64,000 bases of DNA from Haloarcula marismortui ATCC 43049 (lineage in GTDB: Archaea; Halobacteriota; Halobacteria; Halobacteriales; Haloarculaceae): positions 1,488,001 to 1,552,000 of the forward strand of contig NC_006396.1 of the NCBI RefSeq assembly GCF_000011085.1, written 5' to 3'. The notes beneath the pieces were generated by a model. The model searched no databases. It had not been told where the DNA came from and saw only the letters and a list, made by a program, of their open reading frames with translations. Positions 25,124-34,911 of this stretch are shown here, in pieces. Every line of letters starts with the position of its first letter. The first letter of the stretch is position 1. The position numbers were made by a program, and so were the translations under genes.

Positions 25124-25669
25124 ATGGAAAAGGCTCCCGGGGGGACATCCGTCGGCGTTGACGACCCGTACGACCATGTAAAGCGGTGTGACTTCGTCAC
25201 CAGCGAGGGGAAGTGTCGCTGGGCGCGCGAACACGGCCGTCACGACCCCGAATTCGCCAATGCCCGGAGCGCCGATGACTTTCGCTGTCCGGCAGCAATT
25301 GCGCCAGATGACACGGACACGGAGCCGGAATGGGACTGGGCCGACTGCCCGCATTTCCGCTCCCGAAACCACGACCGGGAGTGTGTTCGTTGCGGACTTG
25401 AAGAGCGACGGATGGCCCACTCTGCGGACCGACCGCTGCTGGAGGAACACCATCTCTCGTACCGCGACGGCGGCGACGAGCTATCTCACGAAATAACGGT
25501 ATTTCTCTGCCGGTGGTGTCACGCGAAGATTCATCAGTCGTGGGCGCGAATCAACGATGACGCGAACCCGGACCCCGAAGCCATCGCACAGCGTGAACAG
25601 CGCCGTTCTAAGGAGCAATCCGAACTGGGCTTCGAATCGGCGGCCGACCGCTATGACGACTCGGAGTGA
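25124..25669 (+). CDS. HNH-type zinc protein (DUF7097-like)
   Basis: A 181-residue soluble protein. It starts with a Cys-containing segment (RCDFVTSEGKCRWAREHG), then a second Cys pair (CPHF ... CVRC) and a C-terminal HNH-like core (LEEHHLSYRDGG, then FLCRWCHAKIHQSW), where the His pair and CxxCH are arranged as in HNH endonucleases. The final 30 residues are charged. It may bind or cleave nucleic acid; the haloarchaeal family has no known role. ATG 25124 chosen over an upstream frame. Confidence 0.75.
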   Translation: MEKAPGGTSVGVDDPYDHVKRCDFVTSEGKCRWAREHGRHDPEFANARSADDFRCPAAIAPDDTDTEPEWDWADCPHFRSRNHDRECVRCGLEERRMAHSADRPLLEEHHLSYRDGGDELSHEITVFLCRWCHAKIHQSWARINDDANPDPEAIAQREQRRSKEQSELGFESAADRYDDSE

Positions 25670-25736
25670 TTCTAAATATCTTATTTGATAATTACTGCCG
25701 CACAGATAAGTAGTCACGTAGTAACCAGTTACTAAA

Positions 25737-26834
25737 GTGACCTCTCCAGCGCTCACGAAACAGTCGCTGGGGACGGGATATGTCGTCGCAACGGGCGTCG
25801 TGATTTCCGGCGCATTACTCGCCCACGGCATGTCTATCGTCCGGCCGTCCCCGGTAGACGTGGTCATCCTCGGCGTGGGGCTGACACCGGCGCTAGCCCT
25901 GGTAGCAGCGAACTACTGGCTACCGGTGAGTGGACTGTCTGGCGACCAGATATGGACTGCCGCGGAGTGGTGCGGGCTGGGTGTCGCGCTGTTTACCGTT
26001 ATCAAAATCGTCGTATTGCTCGCCCCGGTACCGCAGTCCTCGATGATCCCGTCGATACTTGCAAGCGGGGTCGCAGTCGGCGGGTTCGGCGGGATTTTGT
26101 TCGGGTGGCTGCTGGAACTCCGGCGGTCTCGACGCCGCCTCGCCCAGAGCAACGAAGTGTTGTTTCGAGTCCTCAGGCATGACCTGCGGAACGACCTCAA
26201 TGTCGCACTCGGACACCTCGGTGAATTGCAGCGGGAGACGGCAGAGCGCGGCAGGCCCGAGTCACGCGCACATGTCGAGCAGTTGAGCGGAACTATCGAT
26301 GGCATCATCGCTACCACAGAGAAGGCGAGACAGATAGAGTTCGCGTTCGATGCGGACCGCCGTGCGCAGGAGCCGATTGACCTCGTGCCATGCGTCAGAG
26401 AACAGGCAAAAAAGATCACGCAGTCGACTCCGGAGGCAACTGTTGAACTCGACCTCCCTGAACAGTCGCGGGTGTACGCCGACTGGATGCTCGACACCGT
26501 GCTCCGGAACGTTATCGAGAACGCAGTCGTCCACTGCGAAGAGACCCCGACACTGTATATCTCAGTCGAAGAACACGGTCGAACCGTATTCGTCCACATC
26601 GGGGATAACTGTCCGTCGATTCCACAGCACGAACGGGATGTCCTCAATAGCGGCGTGGAGACGCAACTGTGCCACTCAAAAGGAGTCGGACTGTGGCTGA
26701 CGACGTGGATCGTCGAGAGTTACGGCGGGGCAGTGCACCTCACAACCTCGGACGACGGCAACACCGTGACGCTGGAACTGTGTGGCCCGACAGTTCTCGA
26801 CGAGATCCGCCAAACACTTCGAGAGTGGCCCTGA
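25737..26834 (+). CDS. Membrane sensor histidine kinase
   Basis: A 365-residue kinase. Four hydrophobic helices (about 12-30, 40-60, 75-97, 105-127) form the sensor; then the dimerisation helix with phosphoacceptor His148 (VLRHDLRNDLN) and the ATPase domain with N box (NVIENAVVH), a DNC-type G1 box and the GVGLWLTTWIVESYGG G2 box. GTG 25737 is the start. No response regulator lies next to it, which is common in haloarchaea. Confidence 0.88.
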   Translation: MTSPALTKQSLGTGYVVATGVVISGALLAHGMSIVRPSPVDVVILGVGLTPALALVAANYWLPVSGLSGDQIWTAAEWCGLGVALFTVIKIVVLLAPVPQSSMIPSILASGVAVGGFGGILFGWLLELRRSRRRLAQSNEVLFRVLRHDLRNDLNVALGHLGELQRETAERGRPESRAHVEQLSGTIDGIIATTEKARQIEFAFDADRRAQEPIDLVPCVREQAKKITQSTPEATVELDLPEQSRVYADWMLDTVLRNVIENAVVHCEETPTLYISVEEHGRTVFVHIGDNCPSIPQHERDVLNSGVETQLCHSKGVGLWLTTWIVESYGGAVHLTTSDDGNTVTLELCGPTVLDEIRQTLREWP

Positions 26835-26903
26835 AGCCAGTCGCAAAGGGAACCGTCGACCGCATCAGGAGATATATACGCCTTCGCAGCCTTCGCGTCA
26901 GTA

Positions 26904-27473
26904 ATGACCCGAATCGACGTTATCGACAATCACGGACAGTTCACACATCTGGAGCAGCGCGCGCTCCGTGACATGGGTGTCGATGTCTCGCTCAGGGACA
27001 ACACGACTCCGCCAGAGGAGATCGACGCCGACGGCATTGTTCTCTCCGGCGGCCCCGACATGGACGATATCGGAAACTGCCCCGAGTATCTCGATCTCGA
27101 CGTGCCCGTGCTCGGCATCTGTCTGGGGATGCAACTCATCGCTGACGAACTCGGCGGTCGGGTCGGCGGCGGCGAGTACGGCGGCTACGCGGACGTGACG
27201 GTGGACATCCTCGATGATGACGACCCGCTGCTCGGCTCGCTGTATCCCGAAACGCGTGTGTGGGCCAGCCACGCTGACGAAGTGAAGGAAGTCCCGCCCG
27301 GATTCGAGCGGACCGCGACCTCCGATGTCTGTGGCGTCGAGGCGATGAGCAACACAGACGAAGCGATATACGGCGTCCAGTGGCATCCAGAGGTCGCTCA
27401 CACCGAAGAGGGCGAGGAAGTGTTCGAGAACTTCCTGTCGGTCTGTGACCAGCAGTCTGTCGCTCGCCAGTAA
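26904..27473 (+). CDS. guaAA: GMP synthase, glutaminase subunit
   Basis: A 189-residue class I glutamine amidotransferase that supplies ammonia for XMP amination. The catalytic triad is Cys73 (GICLGMQ), His161 and Glu163 (QWHPE). Archaea often carry this subunit apart from the ATP-pyrophosphatase subunit, which is not in the window. ATG 26904 follows a 70-base gap from the kinase gene. Confidence 0.94.
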   Translation: MTRIDVIDNHGQFTHLEQRALRDMGVDVSLRDNTTPPEEIDADGIVLSGGPDMDDIGNCPEYLDLDVPVLGICLGMQLIADELGGRVGGGEYGGYADVTVDILDDDDPLLGSLYPETRVWASHADEVKEVPPGFERTATSDVCGVEAMSNTDEAIYGVQWHPEVAHTEEGEEVFENFLSVCDQQSVARQ

Positions 27474-27528
27474 TCGCTGCAGCGTGATGTAACTGGTTTT
27501 ATATTCACGCGTAGGATGTGATACATAA

Positions 27529-29385
27529 ATGACGGCGACACAGGGAAATCTCGCTAGTCTTTCGCGGTTTATTTTCAGGGCTCCGACCTGGTATACGAGC
27601 CTGGCCTTTGCACTGGTCATCGCGGCGATGACTGGTATCGTTGCGTTCGATTCGCGGTTCATCCTCGACGACGCCTGGCAGGGCGTGTTTCTTATCGGCC
27701 TGCCGACCTCAATCGCCAGTGCCGTGACGCCGTGGGTCGACCGGCAGCTGGGCGGACAATTAACCCCGAACCGCGCCACCCTGCTTGCGGTCATCTGTGA
27801 GCTCATCACGATTGCGATGCTGACCATCGCCGGCGTTATCGCCGTCTTTACTGTCCGCCTCGGCCAGAACTTCGTCTTCGACGTATTGCTGGTCGCGCTG
27901 GCATCGATATTCGCCTTCCGGCTGCTGATACTGATGGCCGTCTCGCGGCACTCGCTGCTGAAAGCGACGATTCCGGCGAGCGTCCAGACAGTCACTGCCG
28001 CCGTGTTGCTGGCGATATACAGCGGCGCAACCGCGTTCATCCTCGAAGACCCGATGCTCCGGGAGTACCTCTCCCGCCCGGAAGAGGTCCCCCCGCAGGT
28101 ACAGGGGTTCATCCCGGAGGATTTCATCATTCTCGCGGTTATCTGTGTCATCTATGCGCTGGCAGTCTGGCTATTCCTCGTCGTTATCGACCAACCGTGG
28201 CGCTCCTCGCTGGGTGTTTCCGCACTCGATTTCCTCCGGGGCTTCATCGGCCACATTGCCGAGGGCACGCGCGAACTGGAGGAGTTCTTCGAGGAGATCG
28301 GCGAAGAAGCCGTCGTCCCAGTCACCTTGCTGTCGGTCCGCCGGCCGGACGGCGAGGAGAAAGCCCGGTTCGTCCTGCCGATGATTCACCCTGGTCCGAT
28401 GGGTGAAATCGGTGGTGGCAACCTCCCCAGACGCGTCGCCGAGTCGGCTGACGGCCTTGCTTTCCCGCCACACGCGACCGCCGGCCACGACTTCAACCTC
28501 GTCACCGAACGGGAAGTCGACAAGATCCTGTCGACGGCCGAGACTGCGTACCAGAACATCGAATACGACAGCCAAGCGACGGCAGGACACCGGGTCACCG
28601 AGGGAGAGGCCACGCTGACGGGACAGGCGTTTGGCTCCGACGCGCTCGTCGTGAACACGTACGCGCCGGGCTGTGCCGACGACGTGGAGTACGCCGTGGG
28701 ACTCTCTGCGATGTCGGAAGCGCGGGCCGACGGGCTCGACGACGTGCTTCTAGTCGACGCACACAACTGCAACGACGGGCTCGAAGGCGACGACCTCGGC
28801 CACGTCGTTCCCGGCAGTCAGCGGTCCTTCGATATGCTTCACGGCGCTGGACAGCTTGGAAGCCTGCTCACAGACGCCGAAACTGGCCAACTCCGCTGTG
28901 GCGTCGCCTGGGATGAAACCCCCTGGAAGCCCGAGGAGGGTATCGGCCCGCTCGGAATCCGGGTCTGTGTCTTCGAGGTCAACGACCAGCGGACGGCGTA
29001 CGTACTCATCGACGGCAACAACATGGAGCCGGGCCTCCGCCAGCGCATCATCGACGCCGCTGAAGGCGTGGATACGATGGAGGTGATGACCAGCGACACC
29101 CATATCGTCAACACAGTCGAAGCCGAGAATCAGGTCGGACAGGTTATCTCTGAGAAGGAGATCGTTGCGCTCATTGGGGACCTCGTCGACAGGGCCATCG
29201 CCGATCTTGAGCCCGTCGAGGCCGGGATGGCGAGCGAACAGGCGACGGTAACGGTGTTCGGCAACGACCGGACCGAGACGCTGGCCTCGACTGCCAACGC
29301 GATGGTGTCGATGGGCGGTGCGCTGGCTGCAGCGTTTATTCTCATCGTCATGACGGTTAGCGTGCTGATTTTCCTGCTGACCTGA
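27529..29385 (+). CDS. DUF2070 membrane protein
   Basis: A 618-residue protein with about seven hydrophobic helices in the first 225 residues and a final helix at the C-terminus (about 595-617), enclosing a large soluble region. Motifs such as PMIHPGPMGEIGGGNLP and VDAHNCNDG hold His, Asp and Asn residues typical of DUF2070, an archaeal family of unknown function. The soluble part looks like a hydrolase-type metal site, which is an inference. It starts at ATG 27529. Confidence 0.88.
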   Translation: MTATQGNLASLSRFIFRAPTWYTSLAFALVIAAMTGIVAFDSRFILDDAWQGVFLIGLPTSIASAVTPWVDRQLGGQLTPNRATLLAVICELITIAMLTIAGVIAVFTVRLGQNFVFDVLLVALASIFAFRLLILMAVSRHSLLKATIPASVQTVTAAVLLAIYSGATAFILEDPMLREYLSRPEEVPPQVQGFIPEDFIILAVICVIYALAVWLFLVVIDQPWRSSLGVSALDFLRGFIGHIAEGTRELEEFFEEIGEEAVVPVTLLSVRRPDGEEKARFVLPMIHPGPMGEIGGGNLPRRVAESADGLAFPPHATAGHDFNLVTEREVDKILSTAETAYQNIEYDSQATAGHRVTEGEATLTGQAFGSDALVVNTYAPGCADDVEYAVGLSAMSEARADGLDDVLLVDAHNCNDGLEGDDLGHVVPGSQRSFDMLHGAGQLGSLLTDAETGQLRCGVAWDETPWKPEEGIGPLGIRVCVFEVNDQRTAYVLIDGNNMEPGLRQRIIDAAEGVDTMEVMTSDTHIVNTVEAENQVGQVISEKEIVALIGDLVDRAIADLEPVEAGMASEQATVTVFGNDRTETLASTANAMVSMGGALAAAFILIVMTVSVLIFLLT

Positions 29386-29455
29386 CGGGCGGTCGACCGA
29401 ATATGCTCCGTCAGAGATACAGCGCTGTCGCTCAGCGAACTGTACCGTTAGAAAG

Positions 29456-29540
29456 CGCCGAGGAGGAGATTTGAACTCCTGAGTCCGTGAGGACAGTTGC
29501 TCTCGAAGCAACCGCCTTGGCCAGGCTAGGCTACCTCGGC
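29456..29540 (-). tRNA. tRNA-Ser(CGA)
   Basis: An 85-base cloverleaf on the minus strand. The acceptor arms GCCGAGG/CCTCGGC pair fully, the discriminator is G, the anticodon stem GTTGC/GCAAC encloses TTCGAGA with anticodon CGA, and there is a long variable arm as in class II tRNAs. The T arm is AGGAG-TTCAAAT-CTCCT. No intron and no encoded CCA end are seen. Confidence 0.95.
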
Positions 29541-29625
29541 TCATCAATCAGTACCGCCGTTTGCTCTTTAGGGGTTTCGATTTCGGACTCGACACCCCTT
29601 TATCGGACCCGTAACATGACAGGCT

Positions 29626-30573
29626 ATGGACGCTACCGAGGCAAGCGAGGTGTCGAGTCAGATCCTCGATGAGATCGGGAGTGCCGTCATCGCTGACCGC
29701 GGCTTCTTCGAGACGGTGCTGCTGGGGGTCGTCGCGAAGGGCCACGTCCTGCTTGAGGACGTTCCCGGCACAGGGAAGACGCTGACCGCCCGCAGCGTCG
29801 CGACCGCGCTGGGACTGTCCTTCTCCCGCATCCAGTTCACGCCGGACCTCCTGCCGGCCGATATCACGGGGACACACATCTTCAACGAGGAGTCCCGGAG
29901 CTTAGAATTCACCGAAGGACCGGTGTTCGCCAACGTCCTGTTGGCCGACGAGATCAACCGCGCACCGCCAAAGACCCAGTCCGCGCTGCTCGAAGCGATG
30001 GAAGAAGGACAGGTCACCGTCGACGGGGACACGTACGAGCTGCCGGAACCGTTCTTTGTCATCGCCACGCAGAACCCTGTCGATATGGAGGGGACCTTCG
30101 AACTCCCCGAAGCACAGGTCGACCGGTTTCTGGCCAAGACATCACTCGGCTATCCTGACGGCGAGGGCGAGGTCGAACTCCTCCGGCGGCGTGCCGGTCG
30201 AACGACACAGAGTCCGACCGTGGAACCGGTGCTTGACGCGGAGTCAGTCAAAGAACTCCGGAGCGTTCCGGAGACAGTTACGGTCGACGACGACCTGCTG
30301 CAGTACATGGCTGACCTCGTCCGGGCGACCAGAGACGACTACCGCGTAGATGTGGGGGTCTCACCGCGCGGGACCCAGCGATTGTTCGAGGCAACGCGGG
30401 CGATGGCAACAATCGCCGGCCGGGAGTACGTTGCACCGGACGACATCAAGCGGGTCGCACAGCCGGTGCTGGCCCATAGGCTCGTGTTAACGCCCGATGC
30501 CCGCGTCGAGCAAGTCGACAAGGGAACCGTCATCCAGAGCGTGCTCGACGAGGTCCCCGTCCCGACCGTCTAA
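29626..30573 (+). CDS. MoxR-family AAA ATPase
   Basis: A 315-residue AAA+ ATPase of the MoxR type. Walker A is DVPGTGKT near residues 45-52, Walker B is NVLLADEINR near 105-114, and the sensor region is FVIATQNPVDMEGTFELPEAQ-like with the same order. MoxR proteins act as chaperones for metal insertion or assembly, often with DUF58/VWA partners, which are absent here. The stop overlaps the convergent GtrA stop by four bases. Confidence 0.92.
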   Translation: MDATEASEVSSQILDEIGSAVIADRGFFETVLLGVVAKGHVLLEDVPGTGKTLTARSVATALGLSFSRIQFTPDLLPADITGTHIFNEESRSLEFTEGPVFANVLLADEINRAPPKTQSALLEAMEEGQVTVDGDTYELPEPFFVIATQNPVDMEGTFELPEAQVDRFLAKTSLGYPDGEGEVELLRRRAGRTTQSPTVEPVLDAESVKELRSVPETVTVDDDLLQYMADLVRATRDDYRVDVGVSPRGTQRLFEATRAMATIAGREYVAPDDIKRVAQPVLAHRLVLTPDARVEQVDKGTVIQSVLDEVPVPTV

Positions 30574-30980
30574 CCCCACGTCCAGTGGGCATCAAGCGCG
30601 TAGCGATACACACCTGTGATGACGATGGCCCCGGCATTCCCGACCAACGGCACGACGCCGCCCCAGGTGACAAAGGCGTAGAGAAGGCCTAACTGAAGTG
30701 GGATAGCTGTCCCGCGGACGAGGTTCGTCTTCCCTAGCCCGAGTACGTACTCCCGCAGGCTCGAATGCTGCGACCGGTGGAACGTCCAGGCGTTGTTCAG
30801 AGCGTACTGTAGCAGGATCGTACATTCGATGGCGATAGCGGCTGCGAAAATGTAATTCAGGCCACCGATATCAGTAAACAGCCATAGGAGCGCCTGCTGG
30901 ACCGATGCAGCAAACACACCGACGAGGAAAAACCGGACGAGTTGCTGTCGCCGGGCCGGTGTGACGACAGCGGACGCCAT
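30570..30980 (-). CDS. GtrA-family membrane protein
   Basis: A 136-residue protein with four helices and the family signature near FFLVGVFAAS and NNAWTFH. GtrA-like proteins are thought to flip polyprenyl-linked sugars or other lipids across the membrane. It ends 6 bases after the sulfatase stop in genome order and is on the same strand, so both may be cotranscribed with GtrA first. Confidence 0.88.
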   Translation of the reverse strand: MASAVVTPARRQQLVRFFLVGVFAASVQQALLWLFTDIGGLNYIFAAAIAIECTILLQYALNNAWTFHRSQHSSLREYVLGLGKTNLVRGTAIPLQLGLLYAFVTWGGVVPLVGNAGAIVITGVYRYALDAHWTWG

Positions 30981-30986
30981 ACAGCC

Positions 30987-32405
30987 TTACTGATAACCGA
31001 GTGCCTTTAATCGTGCTGTTATCTCGTCGGATGCCTCGGTGTTTCCAGCCCCCGTCCCGTCGCTGTCGAGTGTGGCGAGGTGGTCGGCGACGGCATCCGA
31101 CAGGCGGTCGAGGACGGTTGCAGGCGGGTCGGCATCCGTCGAGCCCGAACACAGATCGACCTGTTCCTCGGGGTCGTTCGTCCGGTCGTACAGTTCCTGG
31201 TGGCCCGATTCTGTGAATTCGATGTACGTGTAGCGCTCGTCGCGTGCGCTGAGGAGGAGTTCCCCATCCGCACGGTTCCGCGGAATCGGCTGACTGGTCA
31301 CGCTCTCGCCCCGGACCGCTGCGGAGACGATGGGACCGCGGTCCTCGATGGCCTCGCCGTGGACCGCTGGAGCGACAGACGCCCCGTCCCACTCCGCCGC
31401 CGGCGTGAGCGACAGCAGGTCGCACACTGTCGGCGCAATTGTGTCGAGGCCGACCGGCGTCTCGACCGACTGGTGCTCGCTGTCCGGCGTCGAGACGATG
31501 TATGGAACGTCGATGAGTTCCCGGTAGAGCTTGGGGTAATGAGCGAGATGACCGTGTTCAAGGAACTCCTCGCCGTGGTCGCCGGCGACGATGATGGTAG
31601 TGTCGTCGCGGTGGCCTTCAGTTTCGAGAGTGTCGAGGAGCCGACCGACGCTGGCGTCAACCTGCCGGACCGTCGCCTCGTACAGCGTCCGGAGCGTCTC
31701 CAGCGTCCGGTCGTCGACTTCCCAGCCCAGCCCGGTTCGGAGGTGGGACGTGAGCATCCGGAGGACGCCGAAGTGGTTGTCCGACACTTCACGGATGTGC
31801 CGTGGTGCCGGGACGTACGGCGTGTGCGTATCCATGTAGTGGACCCACAGGAAGAACGGTCCGTCGGTCGTCTCCAAGAACTCAGTAGCGTGGTCTTCGA
31901 GGTCACCCATCCGGGACACGTCGGCGAAGGGGCGTTCGTCGGACCCGCCGCTGAGAACGGTTGCGGCGCGCCGGAACGGCGAGGTTCCCAGCTGGACCCA
32001 TGCCTGAATCGTCGGATGGGCCGCCAGATACTTGCTGTAGCCGCCGCTGTCGACGAACGGCTCGAACTCGTCGAATCCGCGGTCGTACCCCCAGTGGTCG
32101 GTGAGAAAGCCGTTGGCGGCGTTGAACCCTGCCGTCTCGACACCGGCATCGGACACCTGCTCGGCCAGCGTCGGTGTTGACGCCAGACCGATGTCTTCGC
32201 TTTCGGTGAACACCGGTCGCGACCCGTGAATGCTAGGGAACGAAAACGGCGTCCAGTTCCCCTGTGCCACGGCGTTTTCGAAGACGACGCCCGAGTCGGC
32301 GAGGGAATCCATGACTGGGGAGACGCTGTCAGTACCACCCAGTGCGTCGGCCCGCAGCGAGTCAACCGTGACTAGCACCACGTTCTGGGGTTCTGAAGCC
32401 GTCAT
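30987..32405 (-). CDS. Sulfatase / alkaline-phosphatase-superfamily hydrolase
   Basis: A 472-residue soluble enzyme. The N-terminus NVVLVTVDSLRADALGG carries the first metal-binding Asp; the nucleophile region NWTPFSFPSIHGSR holds Thr/Ser instead of the sulfatase Cys-x-Pro-x-Arg; later VHYMDTHTPY and VAGDHGEEFLEHG give further metal ligands. It resembles haloarchaeal sulfatase-like proteins placed in surface glycan loci. Beside GtrA it may act on a lipid-linked glycan, but the substrate is unknown. Start ATG 32405. Confidence 0.87.
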   Translation of the reverse strand: MTASEPQNVVLVTVDSLRADALGGTDSVSPVMDSLADSGVVFENAVAQGNWTPFSFPSIHGSRPVFTESEDIGLASTPTLAEQVSDAGVETAGFNAANGFLTDHWGYDRGFDEFEPFVDSGGYSKYLAAHPTIQAWVQLGTSPFRRAATVLSGGSDERPFADVSRMGDLEDHATEFLETTDGPFFLWVHYMDTHTPYVPAPRHIREVSDNHFGVLRMLTSHLRTGLGWEVDDRTLETLRTLYEATVRQVDASVGRLLDTLETEGHRDDTTIIVAGDHGEEFLEHGHLAHYPKLYRELIDVPYIVSTPDSEHQSVETPVGLDTIAPTVCDLLSLTPAAEWDGASVAPAVHGEAIEDRGPIVSAAVRGESVTSQPIPRNRADGELLLSARDERYTYIEFTESGHQELYDRTNDPEEQVDLCSGSTDADPPATVLDRLSDAVADHLATLDSDGTGAGNTEASDEITARLKALGYQ

Positions 32406-32625
32406 AACCGACCCACCTTCCCCCTCACTCGCAATGTTACCGACGTATCGCGTCCACAGACCGGGGGTTGCACCCAATGCGTGCCACCGTATTTTCTCAT
32501 ACCCCCTATACCAGACACTGAATACTGAACGTTCCGGATAAATTCAGAGCGGTATAATAGAACCATACGCTAATAAGGTAGAATTAAACCCCTTCTGCGA
32601 TAATGTGCGCTTCAGAACATATTCG

Positions 32626-33153
32626 ATGACCGACCGGATTCAGTTTCGAGCCTACGACAGCCGGGATGCCGACGCCGTCTGGCGCCTCCACGAGTGGGCG
32701 ATGCGAGCGACCGGCAACGACCCCAGCGACATCCCCGGAACGTCGGACCTGAAAAACATCGAGACCCGGTATTTCGACACCGGCGGCGCGTTTCTCGTCG
32801 GCGTCGTGCCCGCCGTCGACGACGAACTCCCGGAGACGTTCGACGGTGGCCTGGCCGCGATGGGCGGGTTCCTCCCGAATGAAGTCGGGCACGCGGACGA
32901 GCGAACCGTCCCCGGCGCGGCCGAACTCCACCGGATGCGGGTGGCTCCGTCCCGGCAACGACGTGGCTACGGTCGGAGCCTCCTCCACAAACTCGAACAG
33001 CAAGTGGTCGAGCAGGGATACGAGGTCCTGCTTGCGACGACATCACAGAGCCAGCCCGCCGCGGTCGCGTTCTACCGCGACGAAGGATACCAGGAGGTAG
33101 ACCAGTCAACACAGGGCGAGTACGAACTCGTCCACTTCGAGAAACGGCTCTGA
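32626..33153 (+). CDS. GNAT acetyltransferase
   Basis: A 175-residue N-acetyltransferase. The acetyl-CoA loop is HRMRVAPSRQRRGYGRSLLHKLE (motif A, Q/RxxGxG/A pattern as RQRRGYG), followed by a typical FYRDEGYQEV motif B. Acceptor unknown. ATG 32626 is the start that gives the family fold; an upstream frame to 32605 is AT-rich promoter-like sequence. It converges with the UbiB-like gene. Confidence 0.88.
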   Translation: MTDRIQFRAYDSRDADAVWRLHEWAMRATGNDPSDIPGTSDLKNIETRYFDTGGAFLVGVVPAVDDELPETFDGGLAAMGGFLPNEVGHADERTVPGAAELHRMRVAPSRQRRGYGRSLLHKLEQQVVEQGYEVLLATTSQSQPAAVAFYRDEGYQEVDQSTQGEYELVHFEKRL

Positions 33154-33174
33154 CCCAACAATCGGACGCGGCGT

Positions 33175-34893
33175 TCAGTCACCGCTGTAGGCGTCGTCGG
33201 TGTCCTCGCCGAAGGAGGTGTTGAGCCCGCCCGGGCTCTCCCTGTCTTGCTCACGCATACTCTGTCGCGTGAACTGCGGCTTGGCGCGGACGGCCTTTTT
33301 CGAGCGGAACGACCACCACAGCGCCAGTGACAGGCCGACAGTTCCAGCGATACCGACACCAGTGGCCGGCAGCGACGCCTGCGTGTACAGGAACGCTGTC
33401 GAAAACAGCGTGCTCGCGAGCAACATCCCGAGGATGAGCCGCTTGGTCATCGTCGCGAGCAGGCCATCGGAGTCCTCAATGTCGGCCTGTACGCGGAAGT
33501 CCTCCCGCTCGACTCTGTCGAGGGCGGACTCCAGTTTCGGCGGGATACGGACGGCCGACCGAGCGGCGTCGGATACTTCGGTCGCCCGGTCCTCGACGAA
33601 GTTCCGAACGCCCTCGGCGAGATACCCCTCCTCGCGGAGATAGTCGGTCGCAACGCCGATGAAGTCGAAGTCCTCGTCGAGGGTGACACAGACGCCTTCA
33701 ACGACCGTGGCGACGCGCAACACCAGCGCCAGGTTCGCCGGCAGCCGGAGCGGGAACTCGTAGATGGTGTCTTCGACTTGCTGGATGATCTGCTGGACGC
33801 GGTACTGCTCGATGTCCTCGCCACGGGCGTCGGCGATGGCCAGTTCCATCACGTCGCCCATCACCTGCCGGTCGGCCTCCGGCGAGAGCGTCCCCATCTC
33901 GATGAGGGCATCGAGGATGGCATCGATGTCCTGATCGGCGACGGCGGCGTAGAAGTCGATGATCTTGTCCTGCACGAACGGGTCGACTCGACCGGACATC
34001 CCGAAGTCGTAGAAGACGAGCGTCCCGTCGTCTTGCACGGCGAGGTTCCCGGGATGTGGGTCGGCGTGGAACACGCCATCGTCGATAATCATCTGCAGGT
34101 ACGCCCGCTGGAGCGTCTCGGCCAGCTCCGTCCGGTTGATACCGCCCGCGTCGAGGCTGTCGATGTCGTTGATCTTCGTGCCGGGGACATACTCCATCGT
34201 CAGGACGCGCCGGGTGGAGTGAGACTCCTTGACTTCGGGGATGCAGATGCGGTCGTTGTCCCTGAAGTTCTCCCGAATTTCGGTGAGCATCCGCCCCTCT
34301 CGCTGGTAGTCCATCTCCTCGCGGATGGTCTTCGAGAACTCGTCGGCGAGTGTCTCCAGCGAGAACGACCGAGAGTCGTCGATGAAATACATCAACAGCG
34401 GGAGCGACCAGCGGACGACCCGCAGGTCGGCCTCGACGAGCGTCTCGATACCGGGCCGGCGGATCTTGACGGCGACCTTTTCACCGTCGACCTCCGCCAG
34501 ATACACCTGACCGAGCGACGCGCCGCTTATCGCCTCTCTCTCGAATTCATCGAAGCGGTCATCGACAGACCCCAGTTCGTCCTCGATGACAACCCGTGCC
34601 TCGTCCCAGTCCGCCGGTGGCACGCGGTCCTGGAGCTTGGAGAACTCCTCGATGTATTCTGGTGGCAGGACGTCCGGTCGCGTCGAGAGGATCTGTCCGA
34701 GTTTGATGAACGTCGGGCCGAGCGTTAGCAACGAGTCGAGCAGCTGCTGTGCACGTTTGCGACGCTGTTCAGGCGTGACGCGGCGCGATGAGCCGATCAC
34801 GAAGAACCGCTTTCGGTCTCGTGCGTACGCGACCAACAGGGGCAGGAAGTGGCGTGCAACGACGAGGAACCGCCAGTACGCGCGAAGATTCAC
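33175..34893 (-). CDS. ABC1/UbiB atypical kinase
   Basis: A 572-residue membrane-associated UbiB-type kinase-like protein. Motifs are KLGQILSTRPDVLP (KxGQ), the Ala/Ser-rich loop SGASLGQVYLAE, Lys in VAVKIRRPG, the HADPHPGN catalytic loop and the metal Asp in FYDFGMSG. Two hydrophobic helices lie near 495-535. Members support isoprenoid quinone or lipid metabolism. It starts with GTG 34893, 18 bases after the Hsp20 gene ends, and is probably cotranscribed with it and the GIDE gene. Confidence 0.9.
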   Translation of the reverse strand: MNLRAYWRFLVVARHFLPLLVAYARDRKRFFVIGSSRRVTPEQRRKRAQQLLDSLLTLGPTFIKLGQILSTRPDVLPPEYIEEFSKLQDRVPPADWDEARVVIEDELGSVDDRFDEFEREAISGASLGQVYLAEVDGEKVAVKIRRPGIETLVEADLRVVRWSLPLLMYFIDDSRSFSLETLADEFSKTIREEMDYQREGRMLTEIRENFRDNDRICIPEVKESHSTRRVLTMEYVPGTKINDIDSLDAGGINRTELAETLQRAYLQMIIDDGVFHADPHPGNLAVQDDGTLVFYDFGMSGRVDPFVQDKIIDFYAAVADQDIDAILDALIEMGTLSPEADRQVMGDVMELAIADARGEDIEQYRVQQIIQQVEDTIYEFPLRLPANLALVLRVATVVEGVCVTLDEDFDFIGVATDYLREEGYLAEGVRNFVEDRATEVSDAARSAVRIPPKLESALDRVEREDFRVQADIEDSDGLLATMTKRLILGMLLASTLFSTAFLYTQASLPATGVGIAGTVGLSLALWWSFRSKKAVRAKPQFTRQSMREQDRESPGGLNTSFGEDTDDAYSGD

Positions 34894-34911
34894 CGGCTTG
34901 CCACCTCTGAA

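Noticed and set aside
26898..28151. A 417-codon minus-strand frame across the GMP synthase subunit and DUF2070
   Set aside because: It spans two genes with strong family matches on the plus strand and has no domain of its own.
31080..32180. A 366-codon plus-strand frame opposite the sulfatase
   Set aside because: Antisense shadow; the sulfatase has metal-ligand motifs in order on the minus strand.
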